The position numbers were made by a program, and so were the translations under genes. The notes beneath the pieces were generated by a model. The model was not told where the DNA came from. It did no database searches and saw only the letters and a list, made by a program, of their open reading frames with translations. Below are positions 37,746 through 47,384 of a stretch of DNA of 64,000 bases, piece after piece (the first letter of the stretch is position 1; each line of letters starts with the position of its first letter). Location of the stretch: NCBI RefSeq assembly GCF_000714535.1, contig NZ_AUND01000034.1:339692-403691 (forward strand), in the 5' to 3' direction. This DNA is from Thioclava pacifica DSM 10166 (GTDB lineage Bacteria > Pseudomonadota > Alphaproteobacteria > Rhodobacterales > Rhodobacteraceae).

Positions 37746-38489
37746 TTACCAAGGCTGGTTTGCCGGCCCCACGGTAAATTCGCTCACCGTCGTATCCGCG
37801 GGCAGATCGAGCGCATAGGCCACGACATCGGCGATCCGCTCGGGCGCGATGCCGTAGGTCGCGTAGAGACCCTGCATCGCCTCGGCCGCCGCCTTGTCGC
37901 TGATCGTGTTCAGCAGCTCGGTATTGATCGCGGCCGGGTAGATCGTGGCGGTGCGGATATTGGTCTGCTCCATCGCCGATTCCATCCGCAGCACTTCCAT
38001 GAATTCGCGCACGAACCACTTGGTGCCGCCATAGACCGCCGCGTTGGGATAGGCCTTGAGGCCCGCCACCGAGGAGGTCGCGAGGATATGGCCGGATTTC
38101 TGTGCGAGAAATTCGGGCATCACCGCGGCCACGCCGTTCAGAACGCCCGAGATGTTCACATCGACCATCTGCTTCCACTCGTCTGTTTTCAGCGCCGAGA
38201 CGGGGCTGCTGGGCATCAGACCCGCATTGAGAAAGATCGCGTCGACGCGGCCGAACCGCTCCTTGGCGAGTGCGACGATGGCGGCGTTCTGCGCCGGGTC
38301 GGTCACGTCGAGCGTCTGGCTGACCGCCTCGCCGCCCTTCGCCGCGATCTCCGCGACGATCTGTTCGAGCTTGTCCGTACGCCGCGCGCCGAGCACGAGT
38401 TTCGCGCCCTTTTCCGCCAGCAGCTTCGCGGTGGCTTCACCAATGCCCGACGAGGCCCCGGTGATGATGACGACTTTATCCTTGATCAT
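37746..38489 (-). CDS. SDR family NAD(P)-dependent oxidoreductase
   Basis: 247 residues. Cofactor loop TGASSGIG (10-17), ARR after strand 2 (about 35-37), which favours NADP, NAG (88-90), catalytic Ser near 139, Tyr153 and Lys157 in YGGTK. It matches the YdfG/serine-dehydrogenase-like clade by style. It is encoded with a cupin gene in a unit divergent from a LysR regulator, an arrangement typical of a small LysR-controlled stress or aromatic-aldehyde cassette; no substrate can be assigned. Confidence 0.87.
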   Translation of the reverse strand: MIKDKVVIITGASSGIGEATAKLLAEKGAKLVLGARRTDKLEQIVAEIAAKGGEAVSQTLDVTDPAQNAAIVALAKERFGRVDAIFLNAGLMPSSPVSALKTDEWKQMVDVNISGVLNGVAAVMPEFLAQKSGHILATSSVAGLKAYPNAAVYGGTKWFVREFMEVLRMESAMEQTNIRTATIYPAAINTELLNTISDKAAAEAMQGLYATYGIAPERIADVVAYALDLPADTTVSEFTVGPANQPW

Positions 38490-38514
38490 GGGAATTTCCT
38501 TTCGATTGGCGCGC

Positions 38515-38910
38515 TCAGGCGCCGTATTGCGCGTCCGTGACCTTTTCCATCCAGTCGACGGCCTTGCCGTCCTGGACTTCCTGGATCGCGGTATGGGTCA
38601 TGGCGGTGTCGGGCGCGGCGCCGTGCCAGTGTTTCTCGCCCGGGGGGAACCAGACGACATCGCCGCAGCGGATCACCTCGATCGGGCCACCCCAGCGCTG
38701 GACCCGGCCCTCTCCGGCGGTGACGACCAGCGTCTGGCCGAGCGGGTGGGTATGCCAGGCGGTGCGGGCGCCGGGCTGGAAGGTGACGCTCGCGCCTTGC
38801 ACGCGCTCTGCGTCGAAGGGGTTGAAGAGCATTTCGACCTCGACCGAGCCGGTGAACCAGTCGCTCGGTCCGGCCATTGCCTCGCGGGCCTCTGCACGGG
38901 TGATTTCCAT
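38515..38910 (-). CDS. Cupin-domain protein
   Basis: 131 residues, a single cupin barrel. The metal-binding His residues are visible in [14 protein letters not shown] (about 50-63) and [13 protein letters not shown] (about 89-101). It matches the small (R)-mandelonitrile lyase-like/quercetinase-like cupins often encoded next to SDRs under LysR control. Activity is not predictable from this. It starts just upstream of the SDR (25-base gap) and is cotranscribed with it. Confidence 0.87.
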   Translation of the reverse strand: MEITRAEAREAMAGPSDWFTGSVEVEMLFNPFDAERVQGASVTFQPGARTAWHTHPLGQTLVVTAGEGRVQRWGGPIEVIRCGDVVWFPPGEKHWHGAAPDTAMTHTAIQEVQDGKAVDWMEKVTDAQYGA

Positions 38911-39016
38911 GGCGCGTCCTTTCTTTGTCCTGCCTGCGTCTGCTGGTAATCTAGGGGGAAATGGCCTATTCGATTAGTCGTTATAATTTTGATGCACTCA
39001 TGAATGGATCTCATCA

Positions 39017-39910
39017 ATGGCGCGAGACGAGCTGAGCGAATTGCGGGCCTTCATCACGGTCGCGCGGGAGAGCAGTTTCACCCGCGCAGCGGCCGTGCTG
39101 GGGGTCTCGGCCTCCGCGCTGAGCCACACGATCCGGGGGCTGGAGGAACGGCTGGGGCTGCGGCTTCTGGCACGCACCACGCGCAGCGTCGCGACCACCG
39201 AGGCGGGCGAACGGCTCTACCGCTCGATCGCGCCGCATTTCGACGAGATCCGGGCCGAGATCGACGCGCTGAGCGAACTGCGCGACACCCCATCGGGGCG
39301 GCTGCGGATCAATTCGGGCGAGCACGCCGCCGAGACGATCCTTCGCCCGGCGCTGGCGCGGTTCCTGCCCGCCTTTCCAGATATTCAGGTCGAGGTGTCG
39401 ATCGACAACGGCTTCGTCGATATCGTCGGCGGGCATTTCGATGCGGGGGTGCGGCTGGGGGAGTCGCTCGGCAAGGACATGATCGCGGTGCGGATCGGGC
39501 CGGACTGGCGCTTCGTCGTGGTGGGCGCGCCCGACTATCTCGCGCGGCGCGCGCCGCCCGAACATCCGGGCGAGCTGACCAACCATCTTTGCGTGAACCT
39601 GCGGCTCTCGTCCTCGGGCGGGCTCTATGCCTGGGAGTTCGAGAAGGACGGGCGCGAGCTGGAAGTGCGGGTCTCGGGTCAGATGACCTATGACAGTATC
39701 GGGCCGGTGCTGAATGCCGCGGTGGACGGGCTGGGATTGGCCTATGTGCCCGAGGATCTGGCGCGGCCGCATCTAGAGGCGGGGCGGTTGCGCACGGTGC
39801 TGGAGCACTGGTGCCCGAGCGTGCAGGGGTATCACCTCTATTACCCGAACCGCAGGCTGTCCTCGCCCGCGTTCACGCGGCTCGTCGAGGCGCTTCGGTA
39901 TCGGGGCTGA
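39017..39910 (+). CDS. LysR-family transcriptional regulator
   Basis: 297 residues: N-terminal winged helix-turn-helix (about 1-62, SSFTRAAAVLGVSASALSHTIRGLE) and a substrate-binding domain of the LysR PBP2 type (about 90-295). It is divergent from the cupin-SDR pair, with 106 bases between starts, so it most likely controls that pair. A T-N11-A type site could lie in the AT-rich stretch 38955-39000, but none is clear enough to mark. The inducer is unknown. Confidence 0.92.
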   Translation: MARDELSELRAFITVARESSFTRAAAVLGVSASALSHTIRGLEERLGLRLLARTTRSVATTEAGERLYRSIAPHFDEIRAEIDALSELRDTPSGRLRINSGEHAAETILRPALARFLPAFPDIQVEVSIDNGFVDIVGGHFDAGVRLGESLGKDMIAVRIGPDWRFVVVGAPDYLARRAPPEHPGELTNHLCVNLRLSSSGGLYAWEFEKDGRELEVRVSGQMTYDSIGPVLNAAVDGLGLAYVPEDLARPHLEAGRLRTVLEHWCPSVQGYHLYYPNRRLSSPAFTRLVEALRYRG

Positions 39911-39930
39911 CGCGCGGAAGCGGCAGCAAA

Positions 39931-39955
39931 AAGGGGCACCTGACCGGCGCCCCTT
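39931..39955 (+). terminator. Bidirectional terminator between LysR and PBP1A genes
   Basis: AAGGGGCACC and GGCGCCCCTT arms with one mismatch. Read on the minus strand the stem runs into TTTTTGC, so it fits the PBP1A gene best. Confidence 0.75.
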
Positions 39956-39989
39956 CGCACTCATTTCCTGACACCCGCGAGGGGCTGGC

Positions 39990-42554
39990 TCAATAAAGGC
40001 CACCTGCCGATAGCGTGCCGAAATCAGCCTTCTTCGGAATCACCTTCTGCTGGCCCGTCGAGGTGGTCACCGTGGTCGAACCGCGATCGTCGGTCTCGCC
40101 CTGGGCAAAGAGCGGCAGGTTCGCCCCCATCGCGAAGCCACCATCGACGATCAGCGAACCAAGGCCCGTCATGTCCTGACCCGGGCGCAGATATTCGGCC
40201 TGCACGAAATCACCCGTCGCGGAATCGGGAAGACGCTCGCCGGTGAAGCGGTTGAACTTCACCCAGTTGCCCCCCGGAGGCACCTTGAACTTCGAGCCGC
40301 CGAAATCCTTGATCGCCTCTTTCATGAACTCGTTGAAGACCGGCACGCAAAGCGTGCCGCCATAGGCATGGCGGCCCAGCGAGCGCGGGTTGTCGTAGCC
40401 CATGTAGCACGAGGCCACGATGTTCGAGGTAAAGCCGGTGAACCACACGTCTTTCGCGTCATTCGTGGTGCCCGTCTTGCCCGCGACCGGCACGGGGAGT
40501 TTCACGCCATAGCCCGAACCGCGCTTCACCACGCCTTCCATCAGCGAGATCATCTGATAGGCGGTGATCGGGTCAATGATCTGCTCGCGATGCGAGGTGA
40601 TCTGCGGCCCCTGCCCCTCCGGCAGGTTCGGGTCCGAACAGTTGTCGCAGGTGCGCGTATCGTGGCGATAGATCGTGCGGCCGTAGCGGTCCTGCACGCG
40701 GTCGACCAGCGTGGGCTCCACCCGTTCGCCACCATTGGCGAACATGGCATAGGCCGAGATCAGCCGGAACATCGTCGTTTCCTGCGCGCCGAGCGCGTTG
40801 GCGAGGAACTTGCGCATGTGGTCATAGACGCCGAATTTCTCGGCATAGGCCGCGACGGTATCCATGCCGATCTGTTGCGCGATCCGGATCGTCATCAGGT
40901 TGCGCGAATGCTCCAGACCCGTGCGCATCGGCGTCGGGCCGTAATACTTGTTCGACGCGTTCTTCGGACGCCACAGGCCCTGCGGCGTGTCCACCTCGAT
41001 CGGCGCGTCGATCACGATGGTCTCGGGCGAGAAGCCCGAATCCAGTGCCGCGGCGTAGACGAAAGGTTTGAAGTTCGAGCCGGGCTGACGCATCGCCTGG
41101 GTTGCACGGTTGAACACCGAGGACTGGTAGGAGAAGCCGCCCTGCATCGCGAGCACGCGCCCGGTATTGACGTCCATCGCCATGAAGGCGCCCTCGACCT
41201 TGGGCACCTGGCGCAGGGACCAGCGAATGAAGGAGCCATCGGCATCCTTCGTCATCGCGCGCACTTCCACCACATCGCCGATCTCGAGCAGATCCTGCGC
41301 GGTCTTGGCACGGCCGGCGAGCTTGCCATCCTTGAGCTGCTTGCGCGCCCAGGTCACATCCTCGGGCGGGATCCAGTGACCATCGGCGTCTTCCTCGATG
41401 CCCTCGATGCCGATCCGGGCGGAGCCGCCATCGAAGCCGAGCACCACGGCAGGATGCCAGCCCACGACATCGCGCGGCGCCTTGTCAGTGGGCACATCCG
41501 CCAGAGCGGCACGCCAATCGGCTTCCTTGCCCAGTTTGTCCTCGGGGATCTTCACCCCGGTGCCGCGCCAAATTCCCAGCTCGCGATCATATTTCTCAAG
41601 CGCGTTCTGAAGCGCCTTGGCGGCCTGTGCCTGAAGGTCGGGGTTCACGGTCGCGCGGATCGTCAGACCACCACCGAAAAACTCCTCTTCGCCGAAGCTT
41701 TTCGACAGCTGGCGGCGGATCTCATCGGTGAAGTAGTCGCGCGGCGGCAGTTGCGCGCGGAAGGGCGCATAATCGCCGTTCTGCACGGTCTTCAGCGGTT
41801 TGGCCTGCTCGGCCTCCATCGTCGCCTTGTCGATGCGGCCATCCTCGAACATCCGGCGCAGCACGTAGTTGCGGCGCAGAACCGCCGTCTGGTAGTCGCG
41901 CACCGGATGCAGGTCGGCCGGCTTCTTGGGCAGCGCGGCAAGGTAAGCCGCCTCGCCGACGCTCAGCTCCGACAGGGTCTTGTTGAAATAGGTCTGCGCG
42001 GCCGCGGCCACGCCATAGGAGTTCTGCCCCAGATAGATCTCGTTGAGATAGAGCTCGAGAATGCGGTCCTTGCTCAGCACGTGCTCGATGCGCGAGGACA
42101 GGATCAGTTCCTTGATCTTGCGCTCGACCGACCGGTCCGAGGAAAGCAGAAGGTTCTTCGTCACCTGCTGGGTGATGGTCGACGCGCCACGCACGTCGCG
42201 CCCGCCCGATCTCACCGCCGTCACCATGGCCGCGATGATGCCGCGCGGGTCAAAGCCGGGGTGATAATAGAAATTCTTGTCCTCGGCCGAGATGAAGGCG
42301 CCTTTCACCAGATCGGGCATGTCGCGGATCGGCACGAAGAGACGGCGCTGGTCGGCAAACTCGTCGATCAGACGGCCATCGCCATTGTAGATCCGCGAGA
42401 TCGTCTTGGGACGGTACTGCGCGAGCTGATCGTAGCTCGGCAGGTCGCGCGAATAGATCCAGAAGATCGCCCCGATCGTCAGCGCGGCAAAGAACAGGCC
42501 CGTCACGACCCAGGAAAAAATGCCGCCGATCGAACCGAGAATGAAACGGATCAC
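39990..42554 (-). CDS. mrcA: Penicillin-binding protein 1A (bifunctional)
   Basis: 854 residues: short cytoplasmic tip, membrane anchor (about 11-33), GT51 transglycosylase domain with Glu91 in EDKNFYYHPG, an OB-like insert, then a transpeptidase domain with Ser493 in PGSNFK (SxxK), SRN and the KTGTTND motif. It polymerises and crosslinks peptidoglycan in the periplasm. The start is GTG at 42554: AAGGTGG is at the right distance and VIRFILG matches the usual N-terminus; a second GTG three codons upstream is possible. amiC follows upstream on the same strand. Confidence 0.96.
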   Translation of the reverse strand: MIRFILGSIGGIFSWVVTGLFFAALTIGAIFWIYSRDLPSYDQLAQYRPKTISRIYNGDGRLIDEFADQRRLFVPIRDMPDLVKGAFISAEDKNFYYHPGFDPRGIIAAMVTAVRSGGRDVRGASTITQQVTKNLLLSSDRSVERKIKELILSSRIEHVLSKDRILELYLNEIYLGQNSYGVAAAAQTYFNKTLSELSVGEAAYLAALPKKPADLHPVRDYQTAVLRRNYVLRRMFEDGRIDKATMEAEQAKPLKTVQNGDYAPFRAQLPPRDYFTDEIRRQLSKSFGEEEFFGGGLTIRATVNPDLQAQAAKALQNALEKYDRELGIWRGTGVKIPEDKLGKEADWRAALADVPTDKAPRDVVGWHPAVVLGFDGGSARIGIEGIEEDADGHWIPPEDVTWARKQLKDGKLAGRAKTAQDLLEIGDVVEVRAMTKDADGSFIRWSLRQVPKVEGAFMAMDVNTGRVLAMQGGFSYQSSVFNRATQAMRQPGSNFKPFVYAAALDSGFSPETIVIDAPIEVDTPQGLWRPKNASNKYYGPTPMRTGLEHSRNLMTIRIAQQIGMDTVAAYAEKFGVYDHMRKFLANALGAQETTMFRLISAYAMFANGGERVEPTLVDRVQDRYGRTIYRHDTRTCDNCSDPNLPEGQGPQITSHREQIIDPITAYQMISLMEGVVKRGSGYGVKLPVPVAGKTGTTNDAKDVWFTGFTSNIVASCYMGYDNPRSLGRHAYGGTLCVPVFNEFMKEAIKDFGGSKFKVPPGGNWVKFNRFTGERLPDSATGDFVQAEYLRPGQDMTGLGSLIVDGGFAMGANLPLFAQGETDDRGSTTVTTSTGQQKVIPKKADFGTLSAGGLY

Positions 42555-42727
42555 TGATGCCACCTTTTGTCTCGAGGCGCGCAGGTCCGCCCCGTCGCGC
42601 CTGCCTATACATCGCGCATTCGTGACGGTCAAAGTAATGTGCGCTCACGCTTGCGAGAAGGGTGCGTGTGATCACTTTCCCGCCGGATGAGCGGATGACC
42701 GCGCGTCAGAGCGAATTTCGCACGCGA

Positions 42728-43942
42728 TTATTGGCGCAAGAGCTTCGCTTCAGCCGCATCCGATTGTGCCCAGGTTTCGACGCCGCGGGTAATCGCCTCG
42801 GCCATCCGTGCGCGCCAGTCGGGATCCTGAAGGCGCTTGCGATCGGCAGGCGAGGACAGGAAGCCAAGCTCGATCAGCACCGAGGGGATATCGGGGGATT
42901 TGAGCACCGAGAAATCGGCCCCCTGCACCGGATGCTTGTGCATATGCAGCCCCGCGCCCTTGATCGCACCCGCGAGCACCTGCGAGAGCCGGACCGAACG
43001 CGGCTGCGTCTCGCGCCGCGCGAGATCGACGAGCACATGGGCCACCTGATCGCCCTGCCCGTCCAGATCGACACCGGCGAGGATGTCGTCGCGATCATGG
43101 CGCGCGACGAGCTTGCGGGTCGCCTCATCCTCGGCGTGATCGGCAAGGCGGTAGATGGTCGATCCGCTCGCCTGCCCCTCGGCGATGGAATCCGCATGTA
43201 GCGACAAGAAGAGATCCGCCCCCGCAGCACGGGCCACCGTGACGCGGGTCTCCAGCGGCACGAACACATCCTGATCGCGCGTCATCACCACTGTCATTCC
43301 CGCCCGGCGCAACTGATCGCGCAGCTGGCGGGCAAAGCCCAGAACGATATCGGCCTCATGCGCGCCGCCATCCTCGGCACCCGGATCAATGCCGCCATGG
43401 CCGGGATCGAGCACGACGACCAACGGCCGCGATCCATCCTGCCGGCGATGCGCATTCGGCACCTGCGCTGGCTGCGGCAGATCCCACAGCGCGCTGTCGG
43501 CGGCTCCCTTGCGCGGGGCGAATTTCTCCACCGGCACGGGCTCGAGCTTGATGCGGATCTCGGTCGCGTCGTCCGTACGTTCCTCGGAACTCACCAACCG
43601 CACCGGACCATTGAGCTGGGCCACCATGCGCGACCAACCGGGACGGAACGCGCCCCAGCGCAGATTGGTGATCGCATCGGTTCCCCCCAGCAGATCACGC
43701 GGGGCGTTGGTGCCGAAATTCACCTCGCGGAAATCCACGACGAGCCGGTAAGGCGCGGCAAGCAGAAAGACCCGGTAGATCACCGGCTGGCTGAGACCCA
43801 GCGTGATTTCGGTCTGCCTGCCCTGCTGGGTGATCGCGCTGCGATCTGGCTCGTAGCGCGCAAGCGCAGAGAGATCCTGCGCGCGCAGCGGAAGCGCCAG
43901 CGAAACGAAGGTCGCAAGAAGGAGAAGGAGCCGCCCGAACAT
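42728..43942 (-). CDS. amiC: N-acetylmuramoyl-L-alanine amidase (AmiC-type)
   Basis: 404 residues: signal peptide (1-21), an AMIN domain (about 28-130, which binds peptidoglycan at the septum) and a C-terminal Amidase_3 domain with the zinc-site motif LDPGHGGIDPGAED (about 181-194), the HADSI segment and the final ELGFLSS with the catalytic Glu. It cleaves the amide bond between MurNAc and L-Ala in cell separation. It lies 170 bases upstream of PBP1A on the same strand. The start has GAGG eight bases before it. Confidence 0.95.
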   Translation of the reverse strand: MFGRLLLLLATFVSLALPLRAQDLSALARYEPDRSAITQQGRQTEITLGLSQPVIYRVFLLAAPYRLVVDFREVNFGTNAPRDLLGGTDAITNLRWGAFRPGWSRMVAQLNGPVRLVSSEERTDDATEIRIKLEPVPVEKFAPRKGAADSALWDLPQPAQVPNAHRRQDGSRPLVVVLDPGHGGIDPGAEDGGAHEADIVLGFARQLRDQLRRAGMTVVMTRDQDVFVPLETRVTVARAAGADLFLSLHADSIAEGQASGSTIYRLADHAEDEATRKLVARHDRDDILAGVDLDGQGDQVAHVLVDLARRETQPRSVRLSQVLAGAIKGAGLHMHKHPVQGADFSVLKSPDIPSVLIELGFLSSPADRKRLQDPDWRARMAEAITRGVETWAQSDAAEAKLLRQ

Positions 43943-44086
43943 CTGTGCCTCTTTTTTGCAGGCACTATAACGGCGGGGAACCGGGCTGGAAAGCGGCGGG
44001 TGGGGCCGGTTTTTACCCCGACATTTGGCGCGAGGCGACGCGATTGGGCGGCGCCCTCCCATTAGGAAAGGCGCAGCCCTAATTCC

Positions 44087-45232
44087 TCAGGCTTTGCGGT
44101 TCGCCATGAACTCCCGCAGGCGGCGCACGCCTTCGGCAACGCGATCGGGCGATTGCGCATAGGAGAGACGGATCGTCTGCTGGCCGCGATGGGGATCGAA
44201 ATCCATCCCCGGGGTGACGGCCACGCCGACGCTTTCAAGGATCTCGGCCGCGAATGCCGCACTGTCCTTGGTCAGCTCGGAGACATCCGCATAGAGGTAA
44301 AACGCGCCATCGGGCGGGGCAATCCGGGTAAAGCCCATTTTCGGCAGCTCTTCGAGCAGGAGCGCCCGGCTTTCGGCATAGCGCGCGACATGGCCTTCCA
44401 TCTCCTCGATGCTCTCCAGCGCGCCGAGCGCCGCCACCTGGCTCGCATGGGGGGCGCAGATGAACATGTGCTGGGCAAGGCGTTCGACCGTGCGCAGGTG
44501 GCTTTCGGGCACGACCATCCAGCCCACGCGCCAGCCCGTCATCGAGAAATACTTGGAGAAGGAGTTGATCACGAAGACATCGTCACTGATCTCCAGCGCC
44601 GAGACCGCGCGGGCGTCATATTGCAGCCCGTGATAGATCTCGTCCGAGATGAAGGCGATGTCGCGCGCGGCGCAATGCTCGATCAGCGCTTCCAGTTCAG
44701 GCTTGCCCAGCATCGTCCCCGAGGGGTTGCCGGGCGAGGCCACGATCAGACCTTGCAGATCATCGGGGATTTCTTCCGGCGTCGGCTGGTAGCGGTTCTG
44801 CGCCTCGGTCGGGATGCCCACGGGCTCGATCGAGAGTGCCTTGAGGATCTGACGGTAGCTCGGATAGCCCGGCTCACCCAGCCCCACCTTGTCGCCGGCA
44901 TCGAACAGCGCCGTGAAGGCGAGCTGGAACGCGCCCGACGAGCCCGAGGTAATCACCACGCGCGCCGGATCGAGGTCGACATTGTACCAGCGCTTGTAGA
45001 GCCGCGCGATGCCCTCGCGAAGATACGGCAGACCAAGTGCCACCGTGTAGCCCATCGGCTGATGCTCGAGCGCTTCGGCCAGACGGCGCTTGGCGGCTTT
45101 GGGCGCCGAGGTCGAGGGCTGGCCCACCTCCATATGCACGATGTCGCGCCCCGCAGCCTCGGCCTCGGCCGCCATGCGCAGAACATCCATTGCGATGAAG
45201 GGTTCCACCTGTCCGCGTTTCGACTGCCGCAT
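44087..45232 (-). CDS. Pyridoxal-phosphate-dependent aminotransferase (class I/II)
   Basis: 381 residues, fold type I. Visible are the PLP lysine in NSFSKYFSMTGWRVGW (about 230), ASPGNPSGTM, ISDEIYHGLQYD and the GYTVALGLPYLREGIA segment. It matches the AspC/alanine-glutamate-type group; the substrate is open. The ATG at 45232 (MRQSKRG) is preferred over one 11 codons upstream because GGGAG lies at the right distance and the family N-terminus starts about here. No operon partner. Confidence 0.87.
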   Translation of the reverse strand: MRQSKRGQVEPFIAMDVLRMAAEAEAAGRDIVHMEVGQPSTSAPKAAKRRLAEALEHQPMGYTVALGLPYLREGIARLYKRWYNVDLDPARVVITSGSSGAFQLAFTALFDAGDKVGLGEPGYPSYRQILKALSIEPVGIPTEAQNRYQPTPEEIPDDLQGLIVASPGNPSGTMLGKPELEALIEHCAARDIAFISDEIYHGLQYDARAVSALEISDDVFVINSFSKYFSMTGWRVGWMVVPESHLRTVERLAQHMFICAPHASQVAALGALESIEEMEGHVARYAESRALLLEELPKMGFTRIAPPDGAFYLYADVSELTKDSAAFAAEILESVGVAVTPGMDFDPHRGQQTIRLSYAQSPDRVAEGVRRLREFMANRKA

Positions 45233-45398
45233 GACCAAACTCCCGAGTTCGTGACCGTTTCGCATCGGGGGTTAGGCCACCCGCCCCGCCCCGTCAATGC
45301 GACGCGACGCGGTGCCGCTCTCACAAGCCCTTGAACCTTGGTCTCCGAGAGGCCAGTTTGCACGCAAGCGAAATTGCCCCGATCAAAGGAAACGCCCC

Positions 45399-46154
45399 AT
45401 GCTCCGCACGCTTCTGGCCGCGACCGCCTTCGCAGCCCTCGCCTCTGCCGCTCCTGCGCAGGATTTCGATTTCTCGAAGATGAGTGACGCGCAGAAATCC
45501 TCCTTCGGCGAGGCCGTGCGCGACTACCTGATGAAGAACCCCGAGGTTCTGGTCGAGGCGATCAACGAGCTGGAAGCCAAGCAGCAGGCGCAGCAGGCCG
45601 ACAATGACAAGGCGCTGGTGAAGGCCAATGCGAAGGATATCTTCGAAGACGGCTACAGCTGGGTCGGCGGCAATCCCGAGGGCGATGTGACCATCGTCGA
45701 GTTCATGGATTACAAATGCACCTACTGCAAGAAAGCCTATGCAGAGGTTAGCGACCTTCTGAAAAACGACGGCAATATCCGCTTCGTCGTGAAGGAATTC
45801 CCGATCCTCGGTCAGGAATCCGAGCTTGGCGCGCGCTTCGCCGTGGCCGTTCAGCAAATCGCCGGGAATGACGCATATGAGAAAGTGCATGATGCGCTGA
45901 TGACGATGCGCGGCAGCCTGACCATCGCGAGCCTGACGCAGCTCGCCAAGGATCAGGGGCTCGACCCCGACCCGATCCTGAAGCGAATGAACGAGGATGC
46001 GGTGACCGACGTGCTGCGCCAGAATTACCAACTCGCGCAGCGCATGGCGATCTCGGGCACGCCCGCCTTCGTGATCGGCGGCCAGCTTCTGCGTGGCTAT
46101 GCGCCCGAAGCGGCGATGGCGCAGATGGTGGCCGAGGAGCGCAAGGCAGAGTAA
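45399..46154 (+). CDS. DsbA-family thiol:disulfide oxidoreductase (Com1-like)
   Basis: 251 residues: signal peptide (1-20, APAQ), a helical DsbA-N-terminal-like region (about 25-80), and a DsbA thioredoxin fold with the active site CTYC (Cys107, Cys110) and the cis-Pro loop SGTPAFVIGG. The N-terminal part is typical of alphaproteobacterial Com1/DsbA-like and ScsC-like proteins. It makes or isomerises disulfides in the periplasm. A terminator follows. It stands alone, divergent from the aminotransferase gene. Confidence 0.93.
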   Translation: MLRTLLAATAFAALASAAPAQDFDFSKMSDAQKSSFGEAVRDYLMKNPEVLVEAINELEAKQQAQQADNDKALVKANAKDIFEDGYSWVGGNPEGDVTIVEFMDYKCTYCKKAYAEVSDLLKNDGNIRFVVKEFPILGQESELGARFAVAVQQIAGNDAYEKVHDALMTMRGSLTIASLTQLAKDQGLDPDPILKRMNEDAVTDVLRQNYQLAQRMAISGTPAFVIGGQLLRGYAPEAAMAQMVAEERKAE

Positions 46155-46182
46155 GCCCTCGCGACCACATGACAGTTTCCCG

Positions 46183-46218
46183 CGAAGGCGAGCCCCCCGG
46201 TCTCGCCTTCGTTCTTTT
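46183..46218 (+). terminator. Intrinsic terminator after the DsbA-family gene
   Basis: CGAAGGCGAG, nine-base loop, CTCGCCTTCG, then TTCTTTT. Confidence 0.88.
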
Positions 46219-46229
46219 CGGCACGGCGC

Positions 46230-47123
46230 CTAACCCGGCAAGACCCAGCATGTCGCCCCGAGCGGCTCGGCCCGCGCCCCTGTGCCGAGCTTGAACCGCA
46301 TCCGTCCTGCCCCCGCCTCGCCATCGACAGCGCCCAGATCGAGCTGCCGCACGCCGCGCGCACGCAACGCCAAAGCCGCCTGCCAGAGCATGAGGTTATG
46401 CGCCCCATGTGCGCGCCCTTCCGCACCGCTCCAGCCGATGTGATAGCTTGCCCCTGCCCCGTGGATCAGGAAAACCCCCGCCGCGATCCGCTGCCCATCA
46501 CCCGTCTCGACGCGCAACGCGAGCAAATCCTCCGGCGCGATGCGCGCCCAGTTCCGGGTAAATTGCGCGGGAAGCGCGCGATAGCCGCGGGCGGCTTGCT
46601 GCGTGCGGTCATGCGCCAGAACGTCCTCGAGATCGGGCTCGCGATCCAGTATCAGGCCGCCCCGCTCCGCTGTCCGCAGTCGGTTGCGCCATTTCCCCGC
46701 AAGCCCCGCCCGCAGCACCTCGGGATCCGGCGCAAGATCCCAGATCGCCTGATGGCGCGGCGTCACGAGCGGGATCACCCCAAAACCGGCAATCGGCGCG
46801 TCGGGCGTTGCCAGCACCAAGCCCGCCCGCCGTGCGAGCCCGCGCAGGGCCTTTCGTTGCAGCGCGAGAGAGAGGCCGGGGGCAAAGACCGGACCGCGCG
46901 AGATCAGCCACAGCCGCGCCCGCGCGATTATCTGCACCAGACCGATACGCCGCCCGTCGCACCGCAGCTCCAGCCGTGCGACCCGCCTCCCGGCGGCCTG
47001 CGCGATCGCGCCATAGACGGCAGATTGCTGGACTGCAGCCGCGCGCGCGGGCGTCAAAGCCGCCAGCGCTGCCTCCCACTCTTGGGCGCTTTCCCCGAAT
47101 TCCTGCCACGAGAAACGATCCAT
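46230..47123 (-). CDS. FemAB/GNAT-like N-acyltransferase
   Basis: 297 residues. The second half matches the acetyltransferase-like FemAB fold (GKWRNRLRTAERGGL about 142-156; GVFLIHGAGASYHIGWSGAEGR about 218-239, then NLMLWQAALALRARGVRQLDLGAVDG). FemAB-type enzymes add amino acids to peptidoglycan or exopolysaccharide-linked groups; in alphaproteobacteria many are of unknown use. It is soluble, with no signal peptide. The ATG at 47123 gives a natural N-terminus. An imperfect CtrA-like site is upstream. Confidence 0.75.
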   Translation of the reverse strand: MDRFSWQEFGESAQEWEAALAALTPARAAAVQQSAVYGAIAQAAGRRVARLELRCDGRRIGLVQIIARARLWLISRGPVFAPGLSLALQRKALRGLARRAGLVLATPDAPIAGFGVIPLVTPRHQAIWDLAPDPEVLRAGLAGKWRNRLRTAERGGLILDREPDLEDVLAHDRTQQAARGYRALPAQFTRNWARIAPEDLLALRVETGDGQRIAAGVFLIHGAGASYHIGWSGAEGRAHGAHNLMLWQAALALRARGVRQLDLGAVDGEAGAGRMRFKLGTGARAEPLGATCWVLPG

Positions 47124-47193
47124 GGGGTTCGTTAACGCAGGATTCACTAAAACAGGCTTAACTGCGGCGCAGAATTCAATCAAAAGGCGATCA

Positions 47194-47367
47194 ATGCAGT
47201 TCAAACTCATCGGCCGAAACGCCAGCCGGGCAGAGCGATCAAGCGATCGGCCACCGCAAATCCGCGCGCCGCGACTGACCCTCTGGGTGCCTGCGGGGCT
47301 TGCTCTCATCGGCTCGGGATTGTGGCTGAGCTTGCTTGCAATTGCCCTATATTCCGAAGTTTTCTGA
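47194..47367 (+). CDS. Possible small membrane protein
   Basis: 57 codons: a basic N-terminus (about 1-30) and one hydrophobic segment near residues 34-53. There is no homology I can recognise and no clear ribosome site. Codon use is not unlike its neighbours. It sits in the divergent region between the FemAB-like gene and the fadL-like gene. It may be real or a chance frame. Confidence 0.3.
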   Translation: MQFKLIGRNASRAERSSDRPPQIRAPRLTLWVPAGLALIGSGLWLSLLAIALYSEVF

Positions 47368-47384
47368 ACTCTTCGGTTTGAAAG

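Noticed and set aside
47132..47146. CtrA-like site TTAA-N7-TTCA before the FemAB-like gene
   Set aside because: One mismatch to TTAA-N7-TTAA and isolated, so too likely to be chance.
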